Below are positions 24,964 to 33,127 of a DNA stretch of 45,031 nucleotides, one piece after another. Within the stretch, counting starts at the first letter, position 1. Each line of letters begins with the position of its first letter. The DNA lies in the NCBI GenBank assembly GCA_902492895.1, contig CABUNG010000021.1, positions 1 to 45,031 of the forward strand, in the 5' to 3' direction. The translations under genes and the position numbers were made by a program. This stretch comes from an uncultured Oscillospiraceae bacterium. Its GTDB lineage: Bacteria; Bacillota; Clostridia; Oscillospirales; Acutalibacteraceae. Under the pieces are notes generated by a model, which was not told the origin of the DNA, searched no databases, and was given only the letters and a program-made list of their open reading frames with translations.

Positions 24964-26415
24964 ATGAGCAAGACGGTTCTGGCTTTTGATTTCGGGGCTT
25001 CGAGCGGGCGGGCTATCAAAGCGCGGTTCGATCCGTGCGCAGCGCAGCCGCTCAGCTTGACGGAGGTACATCGATTTGACAACACTCCGGTGGAACGGGA
25101 CGGGTTTCTGACCTGGGATTTCGACCGGTTGATGGAGGAGATTGCCGCCGGTTTCGATAAGGCGGGAATGGTCGACAGCGTCGGTTTTGATTCGTGGGGC
25201 GTGGATTTCGGTCTGCTGGATGCAAACGGCCGGCTGATCGCCGCCCCCGTTCATTACCGGGATGGGTATACGGCGGGCACCATGGAAGAGGCGGCAGAAC
25301 GGATGCCGCCGGACGCGCTTTTTGAGGCGACGGGCCTGCAGATGCTCTCCTTCAATACATTGTTTCAGCTGCTGGCGGTGCGCCGGCGCCGTCCGGACAT
25401 ATGGGCCAGAGCCGATAAGCTCCTGTTCATGCCGGACCTGTTCCGGTATGCGCTCGGCGGCCCGGTCTGCTGCGACACGACGGTTGCCTGCACCAGCCAG
25501 ATGCTCGATCCCCGTACCGGACAGTGGCATCGGGACGTGCTCGAGCGGTACGGCATTCCCGAGAGTCTGCTGCCGCCCATCCGGAAAAGCGGAAGCCTTC
25601 TGACGAAGGTGCGGGGAATCCCGAGTATTCTCGTGGCCGGGCACGATACCCAGTCCGCCGTAACCGCCATGCCGGTTCGGCCGGAGGAAGCGGACGAGGC
25701 GGCCTTTGTCTCCTGCGGCACCTGGAGTTTGTTCGGCTGCGAGCTCGACCGGCCCATTCTGACGCCGGAAAGCCGAAAGGCGGGCTTGTCCAACGAGCTG
25801 GGCGCCGACGGGCGGATCCATTACTTAAAGAACATCAGCGGCCTGTGGCTGATCCAGGAGAGCCGCCGCGAATGGCGGCGCCAGGGCCGGGAATACAGCT
25901 ATGCCGATCTGGAACGCTTGGCTTTGGACGCCGAACCGCGGCGCTCCTTTATCGATCCGGATGCGCCCGATTTCGTGCCCCCGGGGGATATCCCGGGACG
26001 GGTACAGGCGTACTGCGCCAAAACCGGGCAGCCGGTGCCGCAGTCGGCCGGGGAGATCATGCGGTGCATCTACGAAAGCCTCGCCATGAAATACCGGGTG
26101 GCGCTCGACCAGTTCAGTCGGATGACGGGACGCACCTTTCGGGTGTTGCATCTTCTCGGCGGCGGGGCAAAGGACCGGCTGCTCTGCCAACTGACGGCGG
26201 ACAGCCTCGGGATTCCTGTCGTTGCGGGACCGGCCGAGGCCACGGCACTCGGCAATGTGATTCTGCAGCTCATCGCGCTCGGCGAATTGCCGGACATCGC
26301 CGCCGGCCGCCGCCTGATCCGCCAGACTCAGCCCCTCAGAACGGTCGGGCCGAATCCGACCCCTGGCCTGAATAAGGCGTATGCCCGCTACACGGCGATG
26401 CTGGAATCGGAATAA
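24964..26415 (+). CDS. rhaB: RhaB-type ketose kinase (rhamnulokinase family, likely acting as L-fuculokinase)
   Basis: 483 residues. FGGY-family ATP-dependent kinase. The N-terminal DFGASSGRAI phosphate loop, GFDSWGVDFGLLD, HYRD and the second-domain motifs SCGTWSLFGCEL, KNISGLWLIQE, LGGGAKDRLLCQLTAD and GPAEATALGN are those of RhaB rather than E. coli FucK. In many Firmicutes the RhaB-like kinase phosphorylates L-fuculose, and its partners here are fucI and a FucA-type aldolase with no rhamnose isomerase nearby. The substrate is therefore inferred as L-fuculose, giving L-fuculose-1-P. Start ATG follows AAAGGGTGG; gap to the aldolase is 18 bp. Confidence 0.85.
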   Translation: MSKTVLAFDFGASSGRAIKARFDPCAAQPLSLTEVHRFDNTPVERDGFLTWDFDRLMEEIAAGFDKAGMVDSVGFDSWGVDFGLLDANGRLIAAPVHYRDGYTAGTMEEAAERMPPDALFEATGLQMLSFNTLFQLLAVRRRRPDIWARADKLLFMPDLFRYALGGPVCCDTTVACTSQMLDPRTGQWHRDVLERYGIPESLLPPIRKSGSLLTKVRGIPSILVAGHDTQSAVTAMPVRPEEADEAAFVSCGTWSLFGCELDRPILTPESRKAGLSNELGADGRIHYLKNISGLWLIQESRREWRRQGREYSYADLERLALDAEPRRSFIDPDAPDFVPPGDIPGRVQAYCAKTGQPVPQSAGEIMRCIYESLAMKYRVALDQFSRMTGRTFRVLHLLGGGAKDRLLCQLTADSLGIPVVAGPAEATALGNVILQLIALGELPDIAAGRRLIRQTQPLRTVGPNPTPGLNKAYARYTAMLESE

Positions 26416-26431
26416 AAAGGAGACTTCCACG

Positions 26432-28216
26432 ATGTTATATCCTAAAATCGGCATTCGGCCGGTGATTGACGGACGCCGGGGCGGTGTCCGGGAGAATATG
26501 GAAGACACCACCATGCGGATGGCGGAAAGCGCCGCCGCTCTCATTCAGAGCCGGCTGCGCTATCCGGACGGCACTCCGGTCCAGTGCGTGATCGGCTGCA
26601 CCACCATCGGCGGCGGAGCCGAGGCGGCCATGGTGGCCGATCAGTTTTCCACGGAAAATGTTGTTGCCACCCTGTCGGTGACGCCCTGCTGGTGTTATGG
26701 AACCGAAACCTTCGACATGGATCCGAACACCATCAAGGCGGTCTGGGGCTTCAATGGAACCGAGCGCCCCGGCGCGGTTTATCTGGCGGCGGTGATGGCC
26801 GCCCACGCCCAGCGGGGCCTGCCTGCTTTTTCGATTTACGGCCGGGACGTACAGGAGATGGGGGATACGGAGATTCCCGGGGATGTCGCGGAAAAAATCC
26901 TCCGCTTCGCCCGCTGTGCCGTGGCGGCCGGCTGGATGCGGAATAAGGCGTACGTTAATCTCGGCGGCGTGTCCATGGGAATTGCCGGAAGCTATTGTGA
27001 CGCGAATATCCTGCAGCAATATTTTGGTATCCGTCCGGAATGGGTGGATCTGACCGAAATCCTCCGCCGGATCACGCTGGAGATTTATGATCCGCAGGAA
27101 TATGCACGCGCTCTTGGATGGATCAAAGCCAACTGCCGGGAAGGATATGACCTGAATGCAGGCCGGGAACTGCCGGAGATCATCGCCAAGTCCAAGGTCA
27201 TTCCTCCGGACAGGGACTGGGAATTCGTCGCAAAAATGACCATCGTCATCCGCGACATCCTCTATGGGAATCCGAAGCTCGCCGCGCGCGGATGGGAAGA
27301 AGAGGCCCTCGGCCGCAACGCTGTAGCGGGCGGATTCCAGGGGCAGCGGATGTGGACCGACTGGCTGCCGAACGCGGATTTCACCGAGGCGATCCTGGCC
27401 TCCACCTTTGACTGGAACGGGCCGAAGGCGCCCACGCCGTTCGCCACCGAAAACGATACCTGTAATGCAATCGCCATGATGCTCGGCACCTTTGTCTCCC
27501 ATACCGCTCCCTGCTTTCACGACGTGCGGACCTATTGGAGTCCGGAGGCCTGCGAAACGGTCACCGGCTATAAACCGGACGGGGTGGCCTCGAACGGGTT
27601 TATTCATCTCATCAATTCTGGCGCCACCGCCCTGGACGGCAGCGGCGCGGCCAGAAACAGCCGCGGCGAAGGCTGCATGAAGCCGTTTTGGGAGATGACG
27701 GACGAGGACAGGCAGGCCTGTCTGGACGCGACGGACTGGTGCCGCGCGAACTACGGCTATTTTCGCGGCGGCGGCTTTTCGAGCCATTTCCGCTGCCGCG
27801 CCGAGATGCCGGTGACGATGCTGCGCTTCAATATCGTCGAGGGGATCGGTCCTGTCCTGCAAATTGCCGAGGGCTGGACGGCGGACCTGCCGGATGAGAT
27901 CCATGTGCCGATCGACCGGCGCACCGATCCGACCTGGCCCACCACCTGGTTCTGTCCCAGGCTGACCGGCACCGCCGCATTTTCCGATGTGTACAGCGTG
28001 ATGGCAAACTGGGGCGCCAATCACGGCGTAACGGTATACGGCCATGTCGGGGCCGATCTGCTGACCCTCGCCAGCATGCTGCGGATTCCGGTCAATATGC
28101 ATAACGTTCCGTCGGATTCGATTTTCCGGCCCCACGCCTGGACGTCGTTCGGGGTCCTGGACGCTCAGGCGGCCGATTATGCCGCCTGCCGGCACTATGG
28201 TCCGCTCTATCGCTGA
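26432..28216 (+). CDS. fucI: L-fucose isomerase
   Basis: 594 residues, near the 591 of E. coli FucI. Start ATG chosen at 26432 with AAAGGAG upstream; a 17-residue in-frame extension was rejected. Converts L-fucose to L-fuculose (also D-arabinose to D-ribulose) using Mn2+. The fucose/arabinose isomerase signatures are clear: PKIGIRPVIDGRRGGVRE at the N terminus, GGFQGQRMWTDW, ATEND with the metal/catalytic Glu about 340, FHDVRTYWSPEA with Asp about 364, WGANHGV, and MHNVPSD containing the third ligand His. Cytoplasmic, normally hexameric. Directly upstream of the fucosidase gene. Confidence 0.97.
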   Translation: MLYPKIGIRPVIDGRRGGVRENMEDTTMRMAESAAALIQSRLRYPDGTPVQCVIGCTTIGGGAEAAMVADQFSTENVVATLSVTPCWCYGTETFDMDPNTIKAVWGFNGTERPGAVYLAAVMAAHAQRGLPAFSIYGRDVQEMGDTEIPGDVAEKILRFARCAVAAGWMRNKAYVNLGGVSMGIAGSYCDANILQQYFGIRPEWVDLTEILRRITLEIYDPQEYARALGWIKANCREGYDLNAGRELPEIIAKSKVIPPDRDWEFVAKMTIVIRDILYGNPKLAARGWEEEALGRNAVAGGFQGQRMWTDWLPNADFTEAILASTFDWNGPKAPTPFATENDTCNAIAMMLGTFVSHTAPCFHDVRTYWSPEACETVTGYKPDGVASNGFIHLINSGATALDGSGAARNSRGEGCMKPFWEMTDEDRQACLDATDWCRANYGYFRGGGFSSHFRCRAEMPVTMLRFNIVEGIGPVLQIAEGWTADLPDEIHVPIDRRTDPTWPTTWFCPRLTGTAAFSDVYSVMANWGANHGVTVYGHVGADLLTLASMLRIPVNMHNVPSDSIFRPHAWTSFGVLDAQAADYAACRHYGPLYR

Positions 28217-28249
28217 TCCTCACCATTCGAAAAAGGAGAGATACCATAC

Positions 28250-30301
28250 ATGTGGACACAAGGCAATTACCGGCGCCTTTTTCTGGATATGCACATCGAC
28301 GATTCCAATGAGGCGTATTTTTCTAAACTGGATCCCGACAAAATTTTTGAAACTCTCAAGGAAACCGGCACCCAGATGATCACGGTCAAGGGCATCACCC
28401 ATACCGGTCTGGCGCACTATCCGTCCGAGACCGGCCGCACCCATAAGGGCCTGCGGGGGATCGATTACGTGGGGCGGATGACCGAGCTCGCGCATCAGAA
28501 CGGCATTGCGGTCATGGGGTATTTCTCTCAGATCTTCGATAACTGGGCCTATGAGCATCACCCCTCCTGGCGGCAGATCAACGCGGAAGGGAAGGGCTCG
28601 CGGGATTACGAAGATTACGACAACCTCAGCATGTTCCGCCGCGGGCGGTACGGCATCGTCTGCCCGAACAACCTCGAATACCGGGAGGAGGTTCGCCGCT
28701 GCCTGACCGAGATGAATTCCCGATACAAATTCGACACCATCTTTTTGGATATGGCGTTCTGGCCTGAGATCTGCCACTGCGCCTCCTGCCGGGAGCGATA
28801 TTATCGGGAGACCGGCCGCGAAATCCCCACCAAGGTCGATTGGGATGATCCGGCCTTCATCGATTTCGCCCGCAGACGGGACGAATGGATGGCGGAATTC
28901 ACCGCGCTGTCGATCGAGGCTGTCAAAGCCGCCAATCCCGCCTGTACTTGTGAGCTGAACGTCGGCGGGGCCCCCTGCAGCATGTGGGTCGGCGCGACGT
29001 CTGACCGGCTGGCGGAACAGTGCGAATACGTGGGCGGCGATCTCTACGGGGGATACCTCGAGGAATCGTTCATCTGCAAATACAGCCGCAACCTGTCGAG
29101 GACCCTGCCCTTTGTGTATCACACCTCCCGCTGCGATCCGGATCTGTATGCGCACACGACCACCCGGACATGGGAGGAATTCCTGCAGTACGGCATCATC
29201 TCCCTGGTTCACAACGGCGCATTCGCCGTCTGCGACGGTATCAACCCGGACGGCACCCTGTGTGAATCCGCTTATAAAACGATTGCCAAGGCGTTCCGGG
29301 AATTGGAACCTTACGCCCCCTATATCAATGGAAACTACGAATCGGATGTGACCATCTGGGTCCCCAGCGATTCGCGGTTTGACCGGACCCAGACGGGCAT
29401 GGACATCCAAGATGCGCGGGTGTGGGGCTACGGCGAATATATGGACGCCAAGGTTAAGCTGGCGCATATCCTGCGGATGGATCATATCCCGTTCGACGTG
29501 CTGCCGAGCAAGAAGCTCGGGGAGATTCCGAACCGCGTGCTGGCGGTTTCGAGCGTGGCACGGATCCGGGACGACGAGATGCAGCATATCGAACGGCATC
29601 TGCAGAACGGCGGCACCGTATATCTGACCGGCCGGCCGGGACATCCCCGCCTGCTGGAGCTGCTGGAGGCGGAGTACCTGGGACAGACCGAGCACAATGT
29701 CACCTATATGGCCCCAACCGGGGCCGGGATTCCTCTGTTCGGAGACTTCACGGCTGCGGATCCGCTCGCGGTTCCGGGGACACAGGCGAAAATGCGCTTC
29801 GCCGGAGAGATCGAACCTCTGGCGACCCTGGTGCTGCCCTACACCATGACCGGAAAAAAGGAGTTTTCGTCTATCCATTCCAACCCGCCCGGTATCCACA
29901 CGGATTTCGTGAGCATGGCACGCAAGCGGGTGGGTAAAGGCACGATTCTGTGGGTGGCCGCGCCCATTGAACTCGCCCGTTCCTATATGAACCGTCAGGT
30001 GGTCGCGCGGCTGATGCGTTCCCTGTGCGGCGGACTGAAGTACGAGGTGGCGGCTTCGCCGTTTGTGGAGGTTCTGACCTGGAAAAAAGACGGAAAACGC
30101 TATTTTTCGGCCGTCAACGAGCAGGAGAGCATGCCCTTCACCCCCGCGGGGCGGGTGGAGATCCGCACGCCCTATCCGGTGACATCGGCCCGCGTGCTCG
30201 GCGGCGGAACGGTCGAAGTATCGAAGGACGGCAGCGGTTCCCGTCTCTGCGTTCCGGAAACCGGTATGTTCTGTATTCTGGAAACGGAAACGGCGGAATA
30301 G
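28250..30301 (+). CDS. Probable GH151-type alpha-L-fucosidase
   Basis: 683 residues, no signal peptide, so cytoplasmic; AAAAGGAGAG before the ATG. The N-terminal half resembles the hypothetical-glycosidase-6 (GHL6) TIM barrel: TVKGITHTGLAHYPSETGRTHKGL, NGIAVMGYFSQIFDNWAYEHHPSW, and FDTIFLDMAFWPEICHCASC with a candidate catalytic Asp near 168. From about residue 370 to 570 it resembles the beta-galactosidase trimerisation fold (YMDAKVKLAHILRMDHIPFDVLP, HLQNGGTVYLTGRPG). A small beta domain follows (about 610-683). This architecture matches GH151, a family with characterised alpha-L-fucosidases. Position after fucI suggests it releases L-fucose from imported oligosaccharides. Family call by eye; specificity inferred. 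Confidence 0.75.
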   Translation: MWTQGNYRRLFLDMHIDDSNEAYFSKLDPDKIFETLKETGTQMITVKGITHTGLAHYPSETGRTHKGLRGIDYVGRMTELAHQNGIAVMGYFSQIFDNWAYEHHPSWRQINAEGKGSRDYEDYDNLSMFRRGRYGIVCPNNLEYREEVRRCLTEMNSRYKFDTIFLDMAFWPEICHCASCRERYYRETGREIPTKVDWDDPAFIDFARRRDEWMAEFTALSIEAVKAANPACTCELNVGGAPCSMWVGATSDRLAEQCEYVGGDLYGGYLEESFICKYSRNLSRTLPFVYHTSRCDPDLYAHTTTRTWEEFLQYGIISLVHNGAFAVCDGINPDGTLCESAYKTIAKAFRELEPYAPYINGNYESDVTIWVPSDSRFDRTQTGMDIQDARVWGYGEYMDAKVKLAHILRMDHIPFDVLPSKKLGEIPNRVLAVSSVARIRDDEMQHIERHLQNGGTVYLTGRPGHPRLLELLEAEYLGQTEHNVTYMAPTGAGIPLFGDFTAADPLAVPGTQAKMRFAGEIEPLATLVLPYTMTGKKEFSSIHSNPPGIHTDFVSMARKRVGKGTILWVAAPIELARSYMNRQVVARLMRSLCGGLKYEVAASPFVEVLTWKKDGKRYFSAVNEQESMPFTPAGRVEIRTPYPVTSARVLGGGTVEVSKDGSGSRLCVPETGMFCILETETAE

Positions 30302-30342
30302 CGTTGTTCCGATGACCATCCCAGGGGTGGTCTTGACACCAT

Positions 30343-30382
30343 AAAAAGAACGGAACCGGCTGCCGCTGGTTCCGCTCTTTTT
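30343..30382. terminator. Bidirectional terminator between the fucosidase and DUF305 genes
   Basis: Stem of CGGAACC (30351-30357) with GGTTCCG (30368-30374), inner G-T/G-C/C-G pairs, and an AAAAAGA/TCTTTTT outer extension. U tracts flank both sides and it serves converging genes. A smaller GACCA/TGGTC hairpin precedes it at 30314-30332. Confidence 0.85.
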
Positions 30383-30396
30383 CTTCTGTGTGTTGG

Positions 30397-30969
30397 TCAT
30401 CGGCAGGTTTCACACCGCAGCAGGCGCTGCATTTCGCAGATACCCCGTTTCTGCGAGGTGATGATGGCGTTCAGCAGCGGAACCAGCTCGGGACAAAGGG
30501 GATAGCGGAGCGCGTTTTCCGACATACGGACCGCTCCCCTGTGATGGGGGATCATCTGCCGCATAAAATTGGCGTCGATGTTGTTGTCGGCGCAGGCGCA
30601 GGTCATCTCATGGAACATCGTTTTCAGAATGGCCTCGTTATGCATTTGGTAGCAGGCCAGTTCCTGCGGCGTGTTGAGAAAAGACTGACAGGCGGAAAAC
30701 GCCGCTGTCATATTTTCGATGCTCTCTTTCTGAGAAGAGATAATGTTCAAGGCGATGTTCTGCAGAGGAATATTGGACGTGTACCGCAGCAGATTTTCGG
30801 ACATGTCAATAGCGGCACGGTGATGCGGAATCATTTGCTCGATAAAACTGCCTGAAAGACTCTCCGACAACTCAACAGCGGACATTTGCTCGATCATGGT
30901 GTGCAGAATGTCTCGATATTGTTCGATGTATGCCTGGGTATTTTGACTGAGTGCGCAAGGATTGGACAT
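30397..30969 (-). CDS. Tandem DUF305 (ferritin-like) protein
   Basis: 190 residues; GGAGG before ATG. Two copies of a DUF305 unit, each with F-I/M-x-Q-MIPHHR-x-A followed by MSENxLRY: EQMIPHHRAAIDMSENLLRY (about 45-65) and RQMIPHHRGAVRMSENALRY (about 140-160). The paired His residues are typical metal-binding positions of this four-helix family. No signal peptide is seen, unlike many DUF305 proteins of Gram-negatives. The C terminus ends CETCR and Cys residues are frequent. Function unproven; members are often linked to copper or other metal handling. Convergent with the fucosidase gene and independent of it. Confidence 0.85.
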   Translation of the reverse strand: MSNPCALSQNTQAYIEQYRDILHTMIEQMSAVELSESLSGSFIEQMIPHHRAAIDMSENLLRYTSNIPLQNIALNIISSQKESIENMTAAFSACQSFLNTPQELACYQMHNEAILKTMFHEMTCACADNNIDANFMRQMIPHHRGAVRMSENALRYPLCPELVPLLNAIITSQKRGICEMQRLLRCETCR

Positions 30970-30975
30970 ATAGAA

Positions 30976-31359
30976 TCACCTCCCTTTCCATGCTATGACA
31001 AAACGGCGGCTTTTGTCACCTTCAGGCCAAGGAGGATCATGAGGAGGGTATTTGGAAACTCTCACTATACACTGTTCTAAAACGCGGCCAGGCTGATAGT
31101 TGATATGTCCGGGATTATGTTTACCCTGTCTCCCCACATGTATCGTGTTGCGTGAGTGTTTCGCGCCCTTTGTACCTTTGAAATAGCTTCTGCCGCCTCC
31201 GTCGCTGATGCCGCCGCCCATCAGCAAATCCCCCTTTCGGTGAGCCAGCTGGAAGGCGCTGGGGAAGGGTAGAAGAGGCGTCCGAGTCTCCAGGCAGGGC
31301 TTGAATAGATCGTCCGGTACCGATCCGTAGACAATCACGAGGGATGGATGTGCATACAT
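30976..31359 (-). pseudogene. Probable 3' remnant of a DUF4417-like gene
   Basis: The minus frame gives natural-looking protein (SLVIVYGSVPDDLFKPC, LLPFPSAFQLAHRKGD, MGGGISDGGGRSYFKGTKG, PGHINYQPGRVLEQCIVRVSKYPPHDPPWP). This resembles, from memory, the C-terminal tail of DUF4417 proteins common in Clostridia. The N-terminal two thirds of such a protein are absent, the frame has no good ribosome binding site, and it runs into the DUF305 promoter zone. Read as a degraded 3' fragment; family assignment tentative. Confidence 0.35.
30996..31018. promoter_or_regulatory. Inverted repeat upstream of the DUF305 gene
   Basis: TGACAAAA (30996-31003) and TTTTGTCA (31011-31018), perfect 8-bp arms, centred about 38 bp before the DUF305 ATG. 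It could be an operator for a metal-responsive repressor or a hairpin in the leader. Confidence 0.4.
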
Positions 31360-31374
31360 ACATGAGTCCGGCTT

Positions 31375-31767
31375 TTATGGAGATTTGCGCCAGAAGGTTC
31401 TGCAGGCCGCTTTTTCCTCGATATTGAACGCGATGATCTTTCGGAGCAAGGCATAATCGACCGGCTGTCCCCATTTTATACGGAACAGCTGTTGGCTATG
31501 ATCGTAGCCGGAGTGCGCAATATCCCTGGAAAAGCGCAAAATGCCTTCTCGCTCGGGCGCGGCGGCCAGATGGGTTTTGGATACACTGAAGCCGATGATA
31601 AAGGTGCCGTGATCGGTAAACATAGGCTGGTTCCAGGCGATTTTTGGCTGCAGCTGCGGAAAGCTCGCGCCGACCCAATCCAGGACCTCTTTGGAGCGTG
31701 CGCGATGGTCGGGGTTTTCGATTCTCGCCAAATAGTCCTCAAAGCTGTCCATCTCATCATCTCCCAT
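31375..31767 (-). CDS. DUF1801 (YdhG-like) domain protein
   Basis: 130 residues; GGGAGA precedes the first ATG, and a second in-frame ATG (MDSFEDYL) five codons later also has GGGAG, so the start is ambiguous. The domain is clear: FEDYLARIENPDHRARSKEVLDWVGASFPQLQPKIAWNQPMF, then GTFIIGFSVSKTHLAAAPER and IKWGQPVDYALLRKIIAFNIEEKA. DUF1801 proteins have a frataxin-like fold; B. subtilis YdhG has been proposed to act in iron delivery. Cytoplasmic, apparently monocistronic. Confidence 0.88.
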   Translation of the reverse strand: MGDDEMDSFEDYLARIENPDHRARSKEVLDWVGASFPQLQPKIAWNQPMFTDHGTFIIGFSVSKTHLAAAPEREGILRFSRDIAHSGYDHSQQLFRIKWGQPVDYALLRKIIAFNIEEKAACRTFWRKSP

Positions 31768-31851
31768 GGTTTTTTCTCCCGGTTAGTATGCGAAAAATTC
31801 CCCGATCTACCCGGATCGGATGCGAAAAAAGGATGACTTCAACACGCAGGC

Positions 31852-32283
31852 GTGCTATTACTCATGTTAAGCGCGTTCAGGCGGGAAAGATTGGCGGAAG
31901 CAGCGCAAAATCTGGCCGCCCGGGGAATGCGGGAAGAGGCGGCGGAACCCGCCTTTATGGAGATTATCCGTTATTTTCCGGAAGATAGCGTGCAAGATGA
32001 TTTGGCTTTCGGATGGGGAGCGGCCTTTGTATACCATTGCGCGCTCAAGGCGGGCCTGGAATTCCCGGTCCGTTTCCGGCTGGCCTCCCGTTTCCGTTTT
32101 TCACGGGTGGAGGCCTGGCTGACGGTGGCACAAGGTCCTTTTGGCCGGCAGAATCTGGCTGGATTAACGGAATGGAGCCGCAGTGACTTGGACGTCTGCT
32201 ATCTGGGGATCCCGGATGGCTGCCAGTATGACGACTGGAAATACGATTACAAAACCCAGCAGCTTCGGATGCAGGTTTTCTGA
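31852..32283 (+). pseudogene. Degraded N-terminal fragment of a cysteine-peptidase/amidase-like protein
   Basis: Frame of 143 residues from GTG (31852) or ATG (31864), neither with a well-placed ribosome binding site. DLAFGWGAAFVYHCALKAGLEFPVRF strongly recalls the WCxAFVYHCCxxAGF motif around the catalytic Cys of CHAP/NlpC-P60-like proteins, but the Cys position is Gly. The chain ends where the His-bearing half should follow. Probably a decayed gene; alternatively a small non-catalytic protein. A terminator-like hairpin follows. Confidence 0.4.
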
Positions 32284-32297
32284 ATACGAAGAGGAAA

Positions 32298-32337
32298 GAA
32301 GCCCGGAAGCTCGCTTGCAAAGCGGCTTCCGGGCTTC
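32298..32337. terminator. Hairpin between converging genes
   Basis: Perfect 13-bp stem GAAGCCCGGAAGC (32298-32310) with its complement at 32325-32337. Short T-rich tails only, so a moderate terminator for either direction. Confidence 0.6.
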
Positions 32338-32362
32338 TGGTTTCGGATTGTCCGGAGAAAGA

Positions 32363-32935
32363 TCAGCCGGCAGGGATTTCCCCGGTTTTTTTAGGTTTTT
32401 TTCGAAGCTTTAATTCGATCTGCCGCCGGTCGGCCGCGGCGTGTATCCGCGCCGCCGCAAGGGCGGCTTTTTCTCCGAGCGGAGTACTCTCCGCGATGGC
32501 AGCGGTCAATTCCGCCATCACCGCCCGCAGATCCGGCAGGTCCAAAAGATAGACCGCCAGACAAAACAGGCTCTTTTTCCGTCCGTCGTTGTAGTTCGCA
32601 AGCAGTTCATCGAGAATCCGTCTTTTTTCGTCGAGTTCGGCCTGATAAGGCTCCAGGCCAAGTCTTCGTGCCTTTTCCATATCGGTTTTCATCCGACTAT
32701 GGGAGATAAAGGAATCGAAGGCGTCGATGCTCTCCAATCGGCAGCAGGGATAGTCCGGGCATAAAAAACAGTATTCCACAGAATCGTGCTCCCGGCTGCA
32801 CCGCGCCAGGGAACAGGATTGATTTCCCACGCCGCCTCCACATCCGGGACAGATCCTGCTGATATGCATCGGGCATAAAGCGCAGTTCAGCCCGCAGAGC
32901 GAAAACCGGGGGTTTTGTCTGGTGAAATCCTTCAT
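32363..32935 (-). CDS. DUF3795 cysteine-rich protein
   Basis: 190 residues; ATG at 32935 chosen for GGAGG 6 nt upstream. The N-terminal 65 residues carry a dense Cys pattern (CGLNCALCPMH, CPGCGGGVGNQSCSLARC, YCFLCPDYPCCRLE) typical of DUF3795 and likely to bind zinc or an Fe-S cluster. The remaining helical part (MEKARRLGLEPYQAELDEKRRILDELLANYNDGRKKSLFCLAVYLL) is characteristic of the longer family form. Function unknown. It follows a ferredoxin-like gene and a tiny coupled frame on the same strand, so they probably form an operon. Confidence 0.8.
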   Translation of the reverse strand: MKDFTRQNPRFSLCGLNCALCPMHISRICPGCGGGVGNQSCSLARCSREHDSVEYCFLCPDYPCCRLESIDAFDSFISHSRMKTDMEKARRLGLEPYQAELDEKRRILDELLANYNDGRKKSLFCLAVYLLDLPDLRAVMAELTAAIAESTPLGEKAALAAARIHAAADRRQIELKLRKKPKKTGEIPAG

Positions 32936-32995
32936 GCCGGTCCTCCGTTTCTCGTATACGTGATGAGGATCGTGTAGCATATTCCTCCGCACTTG

Positions 32996-33127
32996 TCACG
33001 ACGGCATGGCGTCTGTATGGAAGCCTTGGAAGGTTCCGGCCGGACCTATCCCGGATATGGTTATCGGTCCGTCATAAAATAAAGACGTCTCGGACAGCGG
33101 GATTTCCTCGATACGGCGGCGACTCAT
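32996..33127 (-). CDS. Small open frame coupled to the ferredoxin-like gene
   Basis: 43 residues, starting MSRRRIEEIPLSETSLFYDG and ending with HTDAMPS. Its ATG overlaps the ferredoxin stop (ATGA) and CGGAG lies just upstream, the usual sign of translational coupling. No recognised family, no membrane segment, no cysteines. It could be a real small protein or a C-terminal piece of the ferredoxin-like protein displaced by a frameshift. Confidence 0.35.
   Translation of the reverse strand: MSRRRIEEIPLSETSLFYDGPITISGIGPAGTFQGFHTDAMPS

Noticed and set aside
30302..30396. Small gene between the fucosidase and DUF305 genes
   Set aside because: Occupied by hairpins including a bidirectional terminator; no start with a ribosome binding site.
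28220..30400. Long minus-strand open frame (726 codons)
   Set aside because: Antisense to the fucosidase-like gene, no family features, no ribosome binding site. Similar long antisense frames over fucI (26435-28195), the kinase (24217-25821), the GH5-like gene (17812-18969) and the surface protein (22130-23560) were rejected for the same reason.
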